Source: Candidatus Ozemobacteraceae bacterium (GTDB lineage Bacteria; Muiribacteriota; Ozemobacteria; Ozemobacterales; Ozemobacteraceae). Taken from it: a stretch of 50,747 nucleotides of DNA. Of the stretch, positions 20,509 to 28,847 are shown in pieces (positions within the stretch are counted from its first letter, which is position 1; each line of letters opens with the position of its first letter). Under the pieces are notes generated by a model. The model made no database searches, had not been told where the DNA came from, and saw only the letters and a list, made by a program, of their open reading frames with translations. The position numbers and the translations under genes were made by a program. Where the stretch lies: NCBI GenBank assembly GCA_035373905.1, contig DAOSOK010000010.1:1-50747 (forward strand). Direction: 5' to 3'.

Positions 20509-22200
20509 TCAGCGGCGGCGACCCCGCACCGGCGCGCGACCGCGCGTGGCGCCGGCTTTGACGGGAGACAACTGCTTCATCAGGTTGTCGTACATCAGGG
20601 GCGTCTCGTGTGTGAACGGCGCCGGGCCGGGCTTCGAGGCGTTGATGTCGCTGTCGGGATACTGGTAGTCCGTGAAGTTGGAACAGCCGATCACCGTCAG
20701 GATGCCGTTCGCAAGCTGCTCCTGTGCCATGATCGCGATCGGGGTGTCCTTTGGATAGATCACCGCGTCGTTCTTCTTGTCGCCGTCCTTGTTGATGGTG
20801 TCGTCATCGCCGGTGATCAGGATGTCAACGCCTGCTTCGGCCGTCAGCGGCTTGCCGTCGCGGGTGAGCAGCGAGCAGGTGCCCCAGGTGATGACCGTCT
20901 TCACGCCGGCCATGACGGGAGAATCGCTCTTGAGCACGTGAGCGAGAACGCCCCACGGCTTGTTGGTCTTGTTCGTGTTGTCCCAGACCTGGTCGTCATT
21001 GTACCGAATGGCCGAACCGAGCTTGCCGAGCAGGTTGTTGAGGGTGTCGCGCCCGTCGAGGTCGGAGGAATCCCAATCGCAGGACATAACCAGCCGACCG
21101 CCGGCCATGAACCACTCGACGATCGCGTTCATTTCTGGATCCATGATCGGGAGGGAGGTGTTCGGAATCATCACGATGGCGAACCGGTTCAGCATCTCGG
21201 GGGTGATGAGGTTCAGCGTGTAATACACCTTGAAGCCGTTCTTCGCCATGTGGCGCTCGAACGTCTCCATCTTGTCGGAAGCGGCGTTCCCGTGCGCGGC
21301 GTCGACGAGGATGTTGATCGCGCGATCGGAAACCGCGGCCTCGTTCCAGAACTTCACTTCGCGGGACGGAATGCGCTTCGTCGGATTCCGGCCGGTGACC
21401 CACATCATGGCGTTGTAGGCCAGCTGGGGGTGGGAATACATGAACGAGTCGTAGCTGTCGTGAAGCTTCTTCACCCCGCCGGCGCGGCGCGCAGAAGGTT
21501 CGGCGACCGGCGTCGAGGTGCCGTCGTCGAAGGGCGAACTGTCGCCAAGAGCGATCACGCGGCCTTTTCCCGCTTCGGCGGCGACGACGTAGGGGGCTTT
21601 CTTGTAGCGACTGTCGATCAGGCCGATCGCCTTCGCATCGTCCTTCGGGGTCAGCGTGAAGGTCGAGGCGGCCCAGGCGCCGACGCCGCGGACGCCGAAC
21701 ATCGCCGGGTGTTCCTTGTTCATCGCTCCGCTGACCGGGGCTTCATACAGGTAGTTGCCGGTGAAGGTGAAGCCGAACTCGCCGCAGAAGGTGTTCAGAG
21801 CTTTGACGGCGTCCCAACCGTCGTTGTCGCGGTCGGCGTTGCCGTGATCGCCGATCAGGAAGGCGCCGCCGCCGTTCCTGACGAACTCGACGATCGCGGT
21901 CTGCTCGGCCTGCTCGTAGGGATTGTTCGGCTCGGCGAGAATGACGGCGTCGTATCCGGCGAGCAGGTCAGGTGTGAACCGGCGGTTCGACGATACCTTA
22001 CTGAGGGAGTCGATGCTGAAGCCGTTCTCCTTGAGCATGTCGCACATCTCGGAGTAGGCGCCTGTGACGATCCAGTCCGCGTTGCCGGCCGTCTGGCCGT
22101 GGGTGTCGTCGTACAGCACCTTGATGTCAGCGGCCGAGACGGGCAGCCAGACGCACAGAATCGCCGCGACGGCGAGGACGAACGTCAGAGATTTCTTCAT
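20509..22200 (-). CDS. Secreted protein with two tandem glutamine-amidotransferase-like (class I GATase-fold) domains
   Basis: The ATG at 22200 is chosen (AGGGGG seven bases upstream) and opens a signal peptide (MKKSLTFVLAVAAILCVWLP, cleavage near VSA-AD); total 563 residues. Two copies of one fold are visible. Copy 1, about 25-140, has IKVLYDDTHG, then YDAVILAEPNNPY and a GGGAFLIGDHG turn. Copy 2, about 300-405, has INILVDAAHGN, FAIVMIPNTS and GGRLVMSCDWD. The pattern resembles the GATase-like domains of DUF4350/GldG/ThuA-type proteins. No Cys nucleophile is seen at the elbow of copy 1 (GDHG); copy 2 has a Cys after the turn. The C-terminus is Arg-rich. It leads the operon encoding the sugar importer, so ligand presentation or processing is plausible but unproven. 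Confidence 0.75.
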   Translation of the reverse strand: MKKSLTFVLAVAAILCVWLPVSAADIKVLYDDTHGQTAGNADWIVTGAYSEMCDMLKENGFSIDSLSKVSSNRRFTPDLLAGYDAVILAEPNNPYEQAEQTAIVEFVRNGGGAFLIGDHGNADRDNDGWDAVKALNTFCGEFGFTFTGNYLYEAPVSGAMNKEHPAMFGVRGVGAWAASTFTLTPKDDAKAIGLIDSRYKKAPYVVAAEAGKGRVIALGDSSPFDDGTSTPVAEPSARRAGGVKKLHDSYDSFMYSHPQLAYNAMMWVTGRNPTKRIPSREVKFWNEAAVSDRAINILVDAAHGNAASDKMETFERHMAKNGFKVYYTLNLITPEMLNRFAIVMIPNTSLPIMDPEMNAIVEWFMAGGRLVMSCDWDSSDLDGRDTLNNLLGKLGSAIRYNDDQVWDNTNKTNKPWGVLAHVLKSDSPVMAGVKTVITWGTCSLLTRDGKPLTAEAGVDILITGDDDTINKDGDKKNDAVIYPKDTPIAIMAQEQLANGILTVIGCSNFTDYQYPDSDINASKPGPAPFTHETPLMYDNLMKQLSPVKAGATRGRAPVRGRRR

Positions 22201-22237
22201 ATCAATTCCCCCTGTATGAGAGTAATGCGTTTCAAGG

Positions 22238-22266
22238 AGTATACGAAATACCCATGAAATGGGCAA
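22238..22266 (-). promoter_or_regulatory. Promoter with palindromic operator candidate for the transporter operon
   Basis: On the minus strand TTGCCC (22261-22266) and TATACT (22238-22243) are 17 bases apart, matching sigma-70 at four and five of six positions. The sequence CCCATGAAATGGG at 22251-22263, an inverted repeat with five-base arms and a three-base centre, overlaps the -35 box and spacer. A repressor bound here would block RNA polymerase. Transcription would start near 22231, about 30 bases before the ATG at 22200. Confidence 0.65.
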
Positions 22267-22286
22267 GTGATGAGTGCTGCTACCCC

Positions 22287-22306
22287 GAAAACCGGCGCGG
22301 CCGGCT
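22287..22306 (-). terminator. Terminator candidate after the propeller gene
   Basis: Directly at the stop codon of the 24254-22305 gene, the minus strand forms AGCCGGC-CGC-GCCGGTT, a seven-base-pair stem including one G-T pair with a three-base loop, merging into TTTTC. The T run is short, so moderate confidence. Confidence 0.5.
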
Positions 22307-24254
22307 ATTCTTCCGGGAGGGGGGGCAGATCCGTCGCGGCTCCGGGCGGCGGTGTCGAGGTGGCCGTGGTCGCCGAACCGGACGCGAGGTCGTCGGTTGC
22401 TTTCGGCTCTTCCTCGTCATCATTCGAGGCGCGAGGCGGTTTCACCTCGCCGATGCCGGCGGCGGGCCCCTTCCAGAGACTCAGCGGCCCGCGGCTGTTT
22501 GAGAGAAAATACAGGGTCTGCAGGTCTCGCGACAACTCGAATCGCCGGAGATTGTACGACTCGAGAAGATTGACGAGCGACGTGATGTCCGGCTTCGAAA
22601 GCGGCATGAAATACATCTCGTTTCGCTCAGGGAAGGGATACGGCATCTGCCGAAGGCAGAATGTGGTGGATCGGTTGGACATCGCCGTCGGCAGGGCAAG
22701 CCCGAGGAACCATCGCGTTTTGAAGCGATCCATGAAGAGCTGGTTGCCCTGTGCCATCCCGGCATCGTAGAGAAGACGGAATTTCGAGTCCATCGTCTTG
22801 AAGGCGTAGCAATACTCCATCGCCAGATCGACGGCGCCGATCTCCGAACCGCCGCCTCCGTTCTTCGCGCCTGGTTCGGGGGTGAGGCGCGCGGCGAACG
22901 TCTGCGAGAGATCCCAGAGGGGGCTCGATGTGCGCTGCATCCGGAGGTGTCCCTCGAGAAAGAGCACCCGGTCGCGCGTCCAGAACGAGACGAGCTTGAT
23001 GGTATCGCTCGAAACATGCCGCTGCTCGGGCAGCTCGATCGCCTTGCCGAACTCGTTCAGGTTGTACCGGCGCAGCGTGGAACCCCTGAAGTCGCGGTCG
23101 TCGAACTCCTTCTTGTCGCGCGACTGGCCGTCGACCTCGACGAGGGCGAACGCGCGCGCGTCAGGCGACCAGACGATCTCGGACAACTGGCTCGAAACCG
23201 TGACGATCTTCGGCGCAATCAGCCTGGCGCCGAGATCGATGAGGCTGATGTCGTGATCCGTGACGAAGAACAGCCGCTTCCCGTCGGGAGACCAGATGGG
23301 GTAAGCGAACTGGTAATTCCCGTCGATCTGGGTCTGGTTCGAAACGAGTTCGTCGAACCGCCCGTTCGATGCGTCATAGACAAAGAGCACCCGGTCGAGC
23401 GTGTCCCTGTTCAGCACGATGCCGGCGAGTTGCTGGCCGGCGGGAGACCATGCCATGTCGAGAAGCTGGGCCTGGATGTCGGGAAACAGCGGAAGCGGCT
23501 TGGCGTCCTTGCTTCGCAGATGGAGCAGGTGCGGGCTTCCGTTTTCGGTGTAGGCAAGCCATTTCCCGTCCACAGAGCATCGCAGGAAGCCGAACGGCCA
23601 GCGGCCGTGTTCCAGCAGGATCGAACCGGTCGCGGGGTCTGACAGGCGGACGATATGGTTCGTCGTTTCATCCGGGCGCAGGGTCAGAATCCCCTCCGTG
23701 CCGGTCAGTTCGAAGTCGACGTCGGGATAGATTTCCCGGAGCCCGTCGGACAGGCAGGTAAAGCCGTGCCGCGTTTCCACCGTGTTGTCGCGTCTGGGCA
23801 GATGATCGCGCATCTGCATCACGGATTTCACGTCGTCGATCAGGCGTGATGACGTTGTTCCGCGAAGTTTCTTGAGCGCCGCGTTCACCTGAAGAAGAAT
23901 CGAGTTGAGCCCGAGATCGTTCAGCGTAATGCGATTGGGCCCGGGATTCGTCGCCATGTTGTTCGCCGAAGAATACTCGAGCGTCAGCTGGGTGTCGGAG
24001 GCGATGTGGCCCATGCGAATGAGCGCGGCGAGATAGTGATCGAGAAGGTTCGTGACGAAGTTGAGGCGGGAGACGTCGCGATTCAGCGGACCGCCGTCGC
24101 CCTGCCGGAGAGGTGGCTGGAAATGAATCTTGACGCGGTCTCCCGTGAACGCGATGCTGCCCTCGCTTGGCCCGGGAGCCGCGGATGCGGGAACGGGAGC
24201 CGCGAACACGAGGCAGGAAACGGCGATGAGGACGAAGGCAATGGCGCGCTGCAT
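22305..24254 (-). CDS. Secreted WD40/TolB-like beta-propeller protein
   Basis: The 649-residue protein starts with a signal peptide (MQRAIAFVLIAVSCLVFAAP, cleavage near ASA-AP), with GGGAG seven bases before the ATG. After a region without assigned family (about 30-200), blades with TolB-type motifs appear: CSVDGKWLAYTENG (about 224-237), MAWSPAGQQLAGIV, PIWSPDGKRLFFVTD and IVWSPDARAFALVEV, continuing to about 400. The C-terminus is a low-complexity Glu/Thr/Pro tail. TolB-like propellers mediate protein contacts in the periplasm. It is the last gene of the 28776-22305 unit, 93 bases after ispG. Confidence 0.75.
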   Translation of the reverse strand: MQRAIAFVLIAVSCLVFAAPVPASAAPGPSEGSIAFTGDRVKIHFQPPLRQGDGGPLNRDVSRLNFVTNLLDHYLAALIRMGHIASDTQLTLEYSSANNMATNPGPNRITLNDLGLNSILLQVNAALKKLRGTTSSRLIDDVKSVMQMRDHLPRRDNTVETRHGFTCLSDGLREIYPDVDFELTGTEGILTLRPDETTNHIVRLSDPATGSILLEHGRWPFGFLRCSVDGKWLAYTENGSPHLLHLRSKDAKPLPLFPDIQAQLLDMAWSPAGQQLAGIVLNRDTLDRVLFVYDASNGRFDELVSNQTQIDGNYQFAYPIWSPDGKRLFFVTDHDISLIDLGARLIAPKIVTVSSQLSEIVWSPDARAFALVEVDGQSRDKKEFDDRDFRGSTLRRYNLNEFGKAIELPEQRHVSSDTIKLVSFWTRDRVLFLEGHLRMQRTSSPLWDLSQTFAARLTPEPGAKNGGGGSEIGAVDLAMEYCYAFKTMDSKFRLLYDAGMAQGNQLFMDRFKTRWFLGLALPTAMSNRSTTFCLRQMPYPFPERNEMYFMPLSKPDITSLVNLLESYNLRRFELSRDLQTLYFLSNSRGPLSLWKGPAAGIGEVKPPRASNDDEEEPKATDDLASGSATTATSTPPPGAATDLPPLPEE

Positions 24255-24347
24255 GGATACGCTCCCGGGAATGGTCTGTCTCGCCCCGGCGATGCCGGGA
24301 CAAGGGTATTTACCACAATTCGCGCCATCTCGGAAAGGCGGTGCGCG

Positions 24348-25439
24348 TCATTTTTTCGGTGCGGCGTCAGGGTCTTCGCCCAGGCTTTGGCGGATCACCT
24401 CGAGCAGACCGTCGACCAGTTCCGATGCCGGAAGGGTTTTCACGATACGGCCGTTTTTGAAGACCAGCCCGCTCTCCTTGCCGCCGGCGATGCCGAAATC
24501 AGCCTGTCTGGCCTCGCCCGGGCCGTTGACGGCGCAGCCCATGACCGCGATCGTGACCGGGGCGCGAAGCGATGCGACGCGCCGGCTTACCTCGCGGGCG
24601 ATGTTCTGCAGCGGAATCTGGCAGCGGCCGCAGGTAGGGCAGGAGACGATGGTTGGCCCGACTTCGCGCAGGCCGGCGCATCGCAGAATGCGGATGCCGG
24701 TCGCGATCTCTTCGGCGGAGTCGCCGGTGAGGGAGACGCGGAGCGTGTCGCCGATGCCCTCCATGAGCAGGGTTCCGATCCCCATGGCGGAGCGGACGAT
24801 GCCCTCTTCGGGAAGGCCCGATTCGGTCACGCCGAGATGGAGCGGATGCTCGCAGGAGCGGGCGACGATGCGGGTGGCCTCAAGCATCGTGGGCAGGTCG
24901 AACGCCTTCACGGCGATCTTGATCGCCGAAAACCCGACGCTTTCGAGCAGGGAAACCTCTTTCAGGGCCGACTCGGCGAGCGCCGCCGCCGTGACGCCGC
25001 CGTGCTTGGCGGCCATCGCCGGGTCGAGCGAACCGGCGTTCACCCCGACCCGGATCGGCACGCCGCGCTCCGCGGCCGCGTGGGCGACGCTCCGCACCTT
25101 GTCGGCGTCTCGGAGATTGCCGGGATTCAGGCGCAGTCCGTGAACGCCCATCTCCAGGGCGCGGAGGGCGAGGGTGTGATCGAAATGAATGTCGGCGAGG
25201 ACCGGGATCGGCGAGCGCGGGACGATCGCGCCGAGCGCCTCCGCCGCGGCCATGTCGGGGACCGCCAGCCGGACGATCTCGCACCCGGCGAACGCGAGCC
25301 GCTCGATCTCCCGGATCGTCGCCTCGGCGTCGCGCGTGTCCGTTTTCGTCATCGTCTGGACGGTGACGGGCGCCCCGCCGCCAACCTGGACGTTGCCGAG
25401 CCGTATCGCGTTCGAATGGCGCCGCTGCGGTATGGTCAT
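24348..25439 (-). CDS. ispG: 4-hydroxy-3-methylbut-2-en-1-yl diphosphate synthase
   Basis: IspG (GcpE) reduces MEcPP to HMBPP in the non-mevalonate isoprenoid pathway using a [4Fe-4S] cluster. The 363-residue product has the TIM-barrel start (VQVGGGAPVTVQTMTKTDTRD, residues 16-36), GANAGSLD-like VNAGSLDP, and cluster cysteines in SCPTCGRC (about 266-273) and MGCAVNGPGEA (about 303-313). The length equals the short bacterial form (E. coli 372). The ATG overlaps the stop of the phosphatase-like gene upstream (ATGA), so the two are translationally coupled. The neighbourhood of prepilins and a SpoIIE-type protein is unusual for a housekeeping isoprenoid gene. Confidence 0.97.
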   Translation of the reverse strand: MTIPQRRHSNAIRLGNVQVGGGAPVTVQTMTKTDTRDAEATIREIERLAFAGCEIVRLAVPDMAAAEALGAIVPRSPIPVLADIHFDHTLALRALEMGVHGLRLNPGNLRDADKVRSVAHAAAERGVPIRVGVNAGSLDPAMAAKHGGVTAAALAESALKEVSLLESVGFSAIKIAVKAFDLPTMLEATRIVARSCEHPLHLGVTESGLPEEGIVRSAMGIGTLLMEGIGDTLRVSLTGDSAEEIATGIRILRCAGLREVGPTIVSCPTCGRCQIPLQNIAREVSRRVASLRAPVTIAVMGCAVNGPGEARQADFGIAGGKESGLVFKNGRIVKTLPASELVDGLLEVIRQSLGEDPDAAPKK

Positions 25440-27529
25440 GAGTGTGTTCTCCGTTGTATAATTACGTATGATATATCATCAGGGAATGTCGAAAGGCCGG
25501 GAAGTCCGGAAAGACGTTCCTGGAGCGCCGCGTGGACTTCCTCGACGCCCTGCGCCGCAGGGCCCGTCAGCCCGTCGAACCCCGCCGCCCCGGACGCGGA
25601 GAGCGCCTTGGTGAGGCCGTTCGTGGAGACGATCAGCAGATCTCCCGGTTCGAGGTCGACGGAGAGACGCTCGACGGACGCGGCCTGGGATACGCCGAGC
25701 GGTTCTCCCTTCGGGCCGGCGCACTCGGACGGTCGCCCTTGCCGGATGACGACGGGGCGAGGATTGCCGGCGAGACGGAGGGACAGACCGCCGGATGCCG
25801 GTTCGACGAGCGTCAGCGCCGTTCTCAGCGGCGGGGCGGTGAAGCGCCGGAGGATCTCGTGGATCGGGGTCAGCCGGTCCGTCGGCTGCGCCGCCCGCAG
25901 AGCGGCCGTCACGGCATGGAGAGTGACTGCGGCGGCGATCCCTTGGTGAAACGCATCGCAGACGGCGATGAACGGATGTTCCGCGCGGTTCTCGACGACG
26001 ATCAGATCTCCCTTGATCTCGCGGGCGAGAGATGAGTATATATATGCATCATATACATCGAAAGAAATTTTCCCGGATGGTTCCTGAAGCTCGCGATACA
26101 GGCTCTCGGCCCATTCGAGTTCGCGGCTTGCACGGTCGCGGCTGACCATCTCGCCGAGAAGCGCGAGCGTGTCGAAAACCGGCGGGATCTCCTGGCACAG
26201 GCTCGAAACCAGGCTGCGTTCCTGCTCGGAGTAGGGGAGACGGCCGGGTTTCGGCGCCAGGAGAAACGCGCCCTGGATCGACTGCTCGCGGCGTATCGGA
26301 AAGGCCCAGTGGAATCCGAGCTCCCGCCAGCGGACGAACGTCGCGATCTCCAGTTTCCCGGTTTCCTTTGCCATTTCAAGGAGGGCGTCGATTTCGTCGA
26401 CGGGAGGCCATTCCGCGGGAATCCCGGCGCTCGCCGAGGCAGACGACGAGGCAGACGACGAGGGCCACGCCCGGGAGATCCCGCCGGCCATCGTGACTGC
26501 GGCCCCGCTGAAGTTCAGAACCGGCTGGAGTTCCTTCAACAGCGCATCGACGACGGCATCCGGTGAGTTCGCCTTGCGCATCGAATTGAGAACGTGGCGG
26601 ATGACGGCGGCCGTGTCGAAGGACTTGCGCCCGAAGAACTTGTCGACGCCGGCGACGATCAGGTCCTTCAAAGGCGAGAAGACCGCCGCGAGGACGAGGG
26701 TCGAGACGATCGTCGCCACGCCGCCCGAAAGGTCGAGAAGGTTCTGGAGGCCGTTTTCCAGGAGTTCGAGGACCCCCGCCAGCACCGCCGTCAGAAGCGT
26801 GTAGACGAGGCCGATCGAGAAAATCATGTCGATCTCGAGCAGGTTGTGGCGGAGGATCGCATACCCGAGAATCGCGGCCATTGCGATCCCCAGTGCGGGA
26901 AACAAGCCGAAGGTGTACATGGTCTGGCCGGTCAGGTAGAATTTTCCGAGGGCGATGAACACCGAGCCCGCCGCGGCAGGAAGCACGAAGGCCGCGAACG
27001 CATATCGCAGACGTCGTTCCTGGAAGTCGGTTTCGAGCTCTTTCTGCGCCGTTCCCAGCGTTTTCATCGCGAGGAGCAGATAGCCGACGACGATGCCCTT
27101 GGCGAGATACTCGAGTTTCCCGAGAGAGATCAGGAACCCGCCGGGAACGGCGTCGAGCGAGTGGATGAGACGGCCGCTCCAGAGGATGCCCAGCAGGACC
27201 GCCGCCGGAGCGAAAACCAGGAGTTTCTGCATCGGCGTGCCCAGTTGCCACGCGGAGTCGACGCGGCGCGGGAACAGCGCGGTGAACAGGGCGAACGCCG
27301 GCGGCAGGAGGAACATCGGCGTCAGCAGAAGGTTCACGAGCCTCGTTCCGGGCTGTGGCGCGCCGCGGGTGACGAGAAGAAGTTCGGCGAGCGACCAGAC
27401 GAAAAACAGGAAGAGCAGGACGCTGAAGCACTGGTTCGTCTGCTGCCGGGGCGCGCGCATCAGCACGAGAACGCCGAGGGCGAGATGGATCGCCATGGCG
27501 AGCCCGCACAGCAGCGAGGCCAGAAGCAT
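25436..27529 (-). CDS. Membrane protein: seven-helix N-terminus, GAF-like domain, SpoIIE/PP2C-type phosphatase domain
   Basis: The 697-residue protein begins with about seven transmembrane helices (residues 3-270) similar to the 7TM N-termini of sensor kinases. A GAF-like region follows (about 310-470), interrupted by a Ser/Ala run (about 356-370), then a C-terminal PP2C/SpoIIE-like domain (about 490-695). The Asp-metal motif appears as VCDAFHQGIAAA (about 527-538), where family members usually have GD-x-x-G-H/K-G. Later motifs LEPGDLLIVSTNGLTKA and the terminal PDDISYVII are well kept. AGGAGA lies five bases before the ATG. It follows the prepilin gene by nine bases and overlaps ispG by four. 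It could dephosphorylate an anti-anti-sigma partner; none is in the window. Confidence 0.78.
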   Translation of the reverse strand: MLLASLLCGLAMAIHLALGVLVLMRAPRQQTNQCFSVLLFLFFVWSLAELLLVTRGAPQPGTRLVNLLLTPMFLLPPAFALFTALFPRRVDSAWQLGTPMQKLLVFAPAAVLLGILWSGRLIHSLDAVPGGFLISLGKLEYLAKGIVVGYLLLAMKTLGTAQKELETDFQERRLRYAFAAFVLPAAAGSVFIALGKFYLTGQTMYTFGLFPALGIAMAAILGYAILRHNLLEIDMIFSIGLVYTLLTAVLAGVLELLENGLQNLLDLSGGVATIVSTLVLAAVFSPLKDLIVAGVDKFFGRKSFDTAAVIRHVLNSMRKANSPDAVVDALLKELQPVLNFSGAAVTMAGGISRAWPSSSASSSASASAGIPAEWPPVDEIDALLEMAKETGKLEIATFVRWRELGFHWAFPIRREQSIQGAFLLAPKPGRLPYSEQERSLVSSLCQEIPPVFDTLALLGEMVSRDRASRELEWAESLYRELQEPSGKISFDVYDAYIYSSLAREIKGDLIVVENRAEHPFIAVCDAFHQGIAAAVTLHAVTAALRAAQPTDRLTPIHEILRRFTAPPLRTALTLVEPASGGLSLRLAGNPRPVVIRQGRPSECAGPKGEPLGVSQAASVERLSVDLEPGDLLIVSTNGLTKALSASGAAGFDGLTGPAAQGVEEVHAALQERLSGLPGLSTFPDDISYVIIQRRTHS

Positions 27530-27538
27530 CGGCGTCTC

Positions 27539-28165
27539 CTAGCGGAATTTCCAGTTCGGCTGAACGATGCGGGAATGGGCCGTGCGCAGCGTGACGGCCG
27601 TCGTCAGCACCACCTGCTCGCGGTTCTGTTTCGCTCTGATCCTGATGCGCATGAAGGAAATGCGTTTGCGCTGGCCGGAATCGTTCGATTTCATGTCGAA
27701 GGGTTCGAACGTCACCGGCCCGCCCTCTTCGGCGGCCGGCTGCTCGAAATACGGGAAAAACATCTCCTGGTCGATCTGGTCGGCCGAGAAAATCTCGATC
27801 GGCGCTTCGCCGCGCTCCGAACGGTACAGCGTCCAGCGGCCTTTCCGGCGCTCGAGTTCGTAGGTGACGGTGGTGAGCGCCGCGTCTCCGGTGAGATCCT
27901 CGTCGTCGCCGATCCTGAACCGTGCGAGCCGCAGATGCGTCGGGGAAACCTCGAGCACCTCGTTCGAACAGCGCAGATCGTTGACCAGTCGTTCCATTTT
28001 TCGTCTCATTTCCGACTGGAGGGTCAGGCGGACGGTGCCTCGGGCCGCTGTGGACATGCCGGTCGACTGGAGAAGATAGAGAACGCCGCCGACCAGGACG
28101 GTGAGCGCCATGCCCATCAGGAGTTCTACCAGCGTGAAGCCTGCGAACGTGCGGCGGCGGCTCAT
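27539..28165 (-). CDS. Prepilin-like protein (minor pseudopilin, GspJ/PilW-like)
   Basis: The 208-residue protein has a class-III signal: basic MSRRRTFAG, cleavage after Gly9, then FTLVELLMGMAL with the conserved Glu at mature position 5 and a 20-residue hydrophobic helix. It would be processed by PilD and assembled into, or prime, a type IV pilus or type II secretion pseudopilus. The size and position after a GspI/PilV-like gene fit a J/W-type minor pilin. The start overlaps the upstream prepilin's stop (ATGA); the 7TM-phosphatase gene follows nine bases later. Confidence 0.85.
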   Translation of the reverse strand: MSRRRTFAGFTLVELLMGMALTVLVGGVLYLLQSTGMSTAARGTVRLTLQSEMRRKMERLVNDLRCSNEVLEVSPTHLRLARFRIGDDEDLTGDAALTTVTYELERRKGRWTLYRSERGEAPIEIFSADQIDQEMFFPYFEQPAAEEGGPVTFEPFDMKSNDSGQRKRISFMRIRIRAKQNREQVVLTTAVTLRTAHSRIVQPNWKFR

Positions 28166-28776
28166 CGGTGCTGCCCCACGAGCGTGACGACTTCGGCAAG
28201 GCGATGCTGCTGCTGGTCGTAGACCCGGACGGTCACCTTCTTCAGCCTGGCTGGAACGGAGGTGTCATACCGCGAATCGACGTCCATCACGCGGCGATAC
28301 GGCTTCACGTCCTCCGGATACAGTTCGATGTCGCGCAGAAACGCCGATTTATAAAGATTCTTGAGCCGTTTGTACGTTTCGGCGTCCGGGTCTTTCTCGA
28401 TGCTCGAAGGGGTGAAAATGTCGGAAAACGTCTTCTCGAACGTCTCGCGGCTTTCGAATGCCTCGTCGAAATCGGGCCGGTCGCGGAAGACGGTGGCGAA
28501 GTTCTCGAAGTCGGATTTGACGAGGTGGAACGGAAGGGAGCGAACCTCTTCGATCTTTTCGCGGGCGAGGTTGTAGGCGATGATGTGCTCGAGGTTTTCG
28601 GCGCTTCCCTGCATGCCGAACAGGAACATGCGCGTGAACGGCAGGGCCACGAAGCCGACGATCGTCATGACCATGAGGATTTCGACCAGGGTGAACGCGG
28701 ACGTGCGTCGAAGCGTGCGCGGCCCTGTCTTCGGGGTGCGCACGTCGGCGGTGAATTTCGCTGAATGTGTTGGCAT
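28162..28776 (-). CDS. Prepilin-like protein (minor pseudopilin, GspI/PilV-like)
   Basis: The 204-residue protein has an extended basic leader of about 27 residues, then FTLVEILMVMTIVGFVALPF with Glu at mature position 5. The residue before the cleavage point is Ala rather than the usual Gly. The globular part is hydrophilic and Glu/Asp/Lys-rich. It is the first gene of the 28776-22305 unit; the divergent TPR gene starts 71 bases away, so regulation may be shared. No ATPase, platform protein, secretin or prepilin peptidase genes are present. Confidence 0.83.
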   Translation of the reverse strand: MPTHSAKFTADVRTPKTGPRTLRRTSAFTLVEILMVMTIVGFVALPFTRMFLFGMQGSAENLEHIIAYNLAREKIEEVRSLPFHLVKSDFENFATVFRDRPDFDEAFESRETFEKTFSDIFTPSSIEKDPDAETYKRLKNLYKSAFLRDIELYPEDVKPYRRVMDVDSRYDTSVPARLKKVTVRVYDQQQHRLAEVVTLVGQHR

Positions 28777-28847
28777 GAGGGGAGAATCCGTGATATGTCA
28801 CATAGGGTATCGATCTGACACCAAGTTATACCATCGGGAGGATGAAG

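Noticed and set aside
19378..22257. A 959-codon plus-strand frame opposite the transporter operon
   Set aside because: It spans several well-supported minus-strand genes, is Arg/Asp/Val-rich without domains, and has no start signals.
26434..26462. A 12-base tandem repeat as a phase-variation tract
   Set aside because: It consists of only two to three imperfect units encoding a Ser/Ala linker in the SpoIIE-type gene, and its unit length keeps the frame.
28796..28820. TGTCA-N15-TGACA as a shared operator between the divergent prepilin and TPR genes
   Set aside because: The arms are only five bases and no well-spaced promoter hexamers accompany them, so this is within chance expectation.
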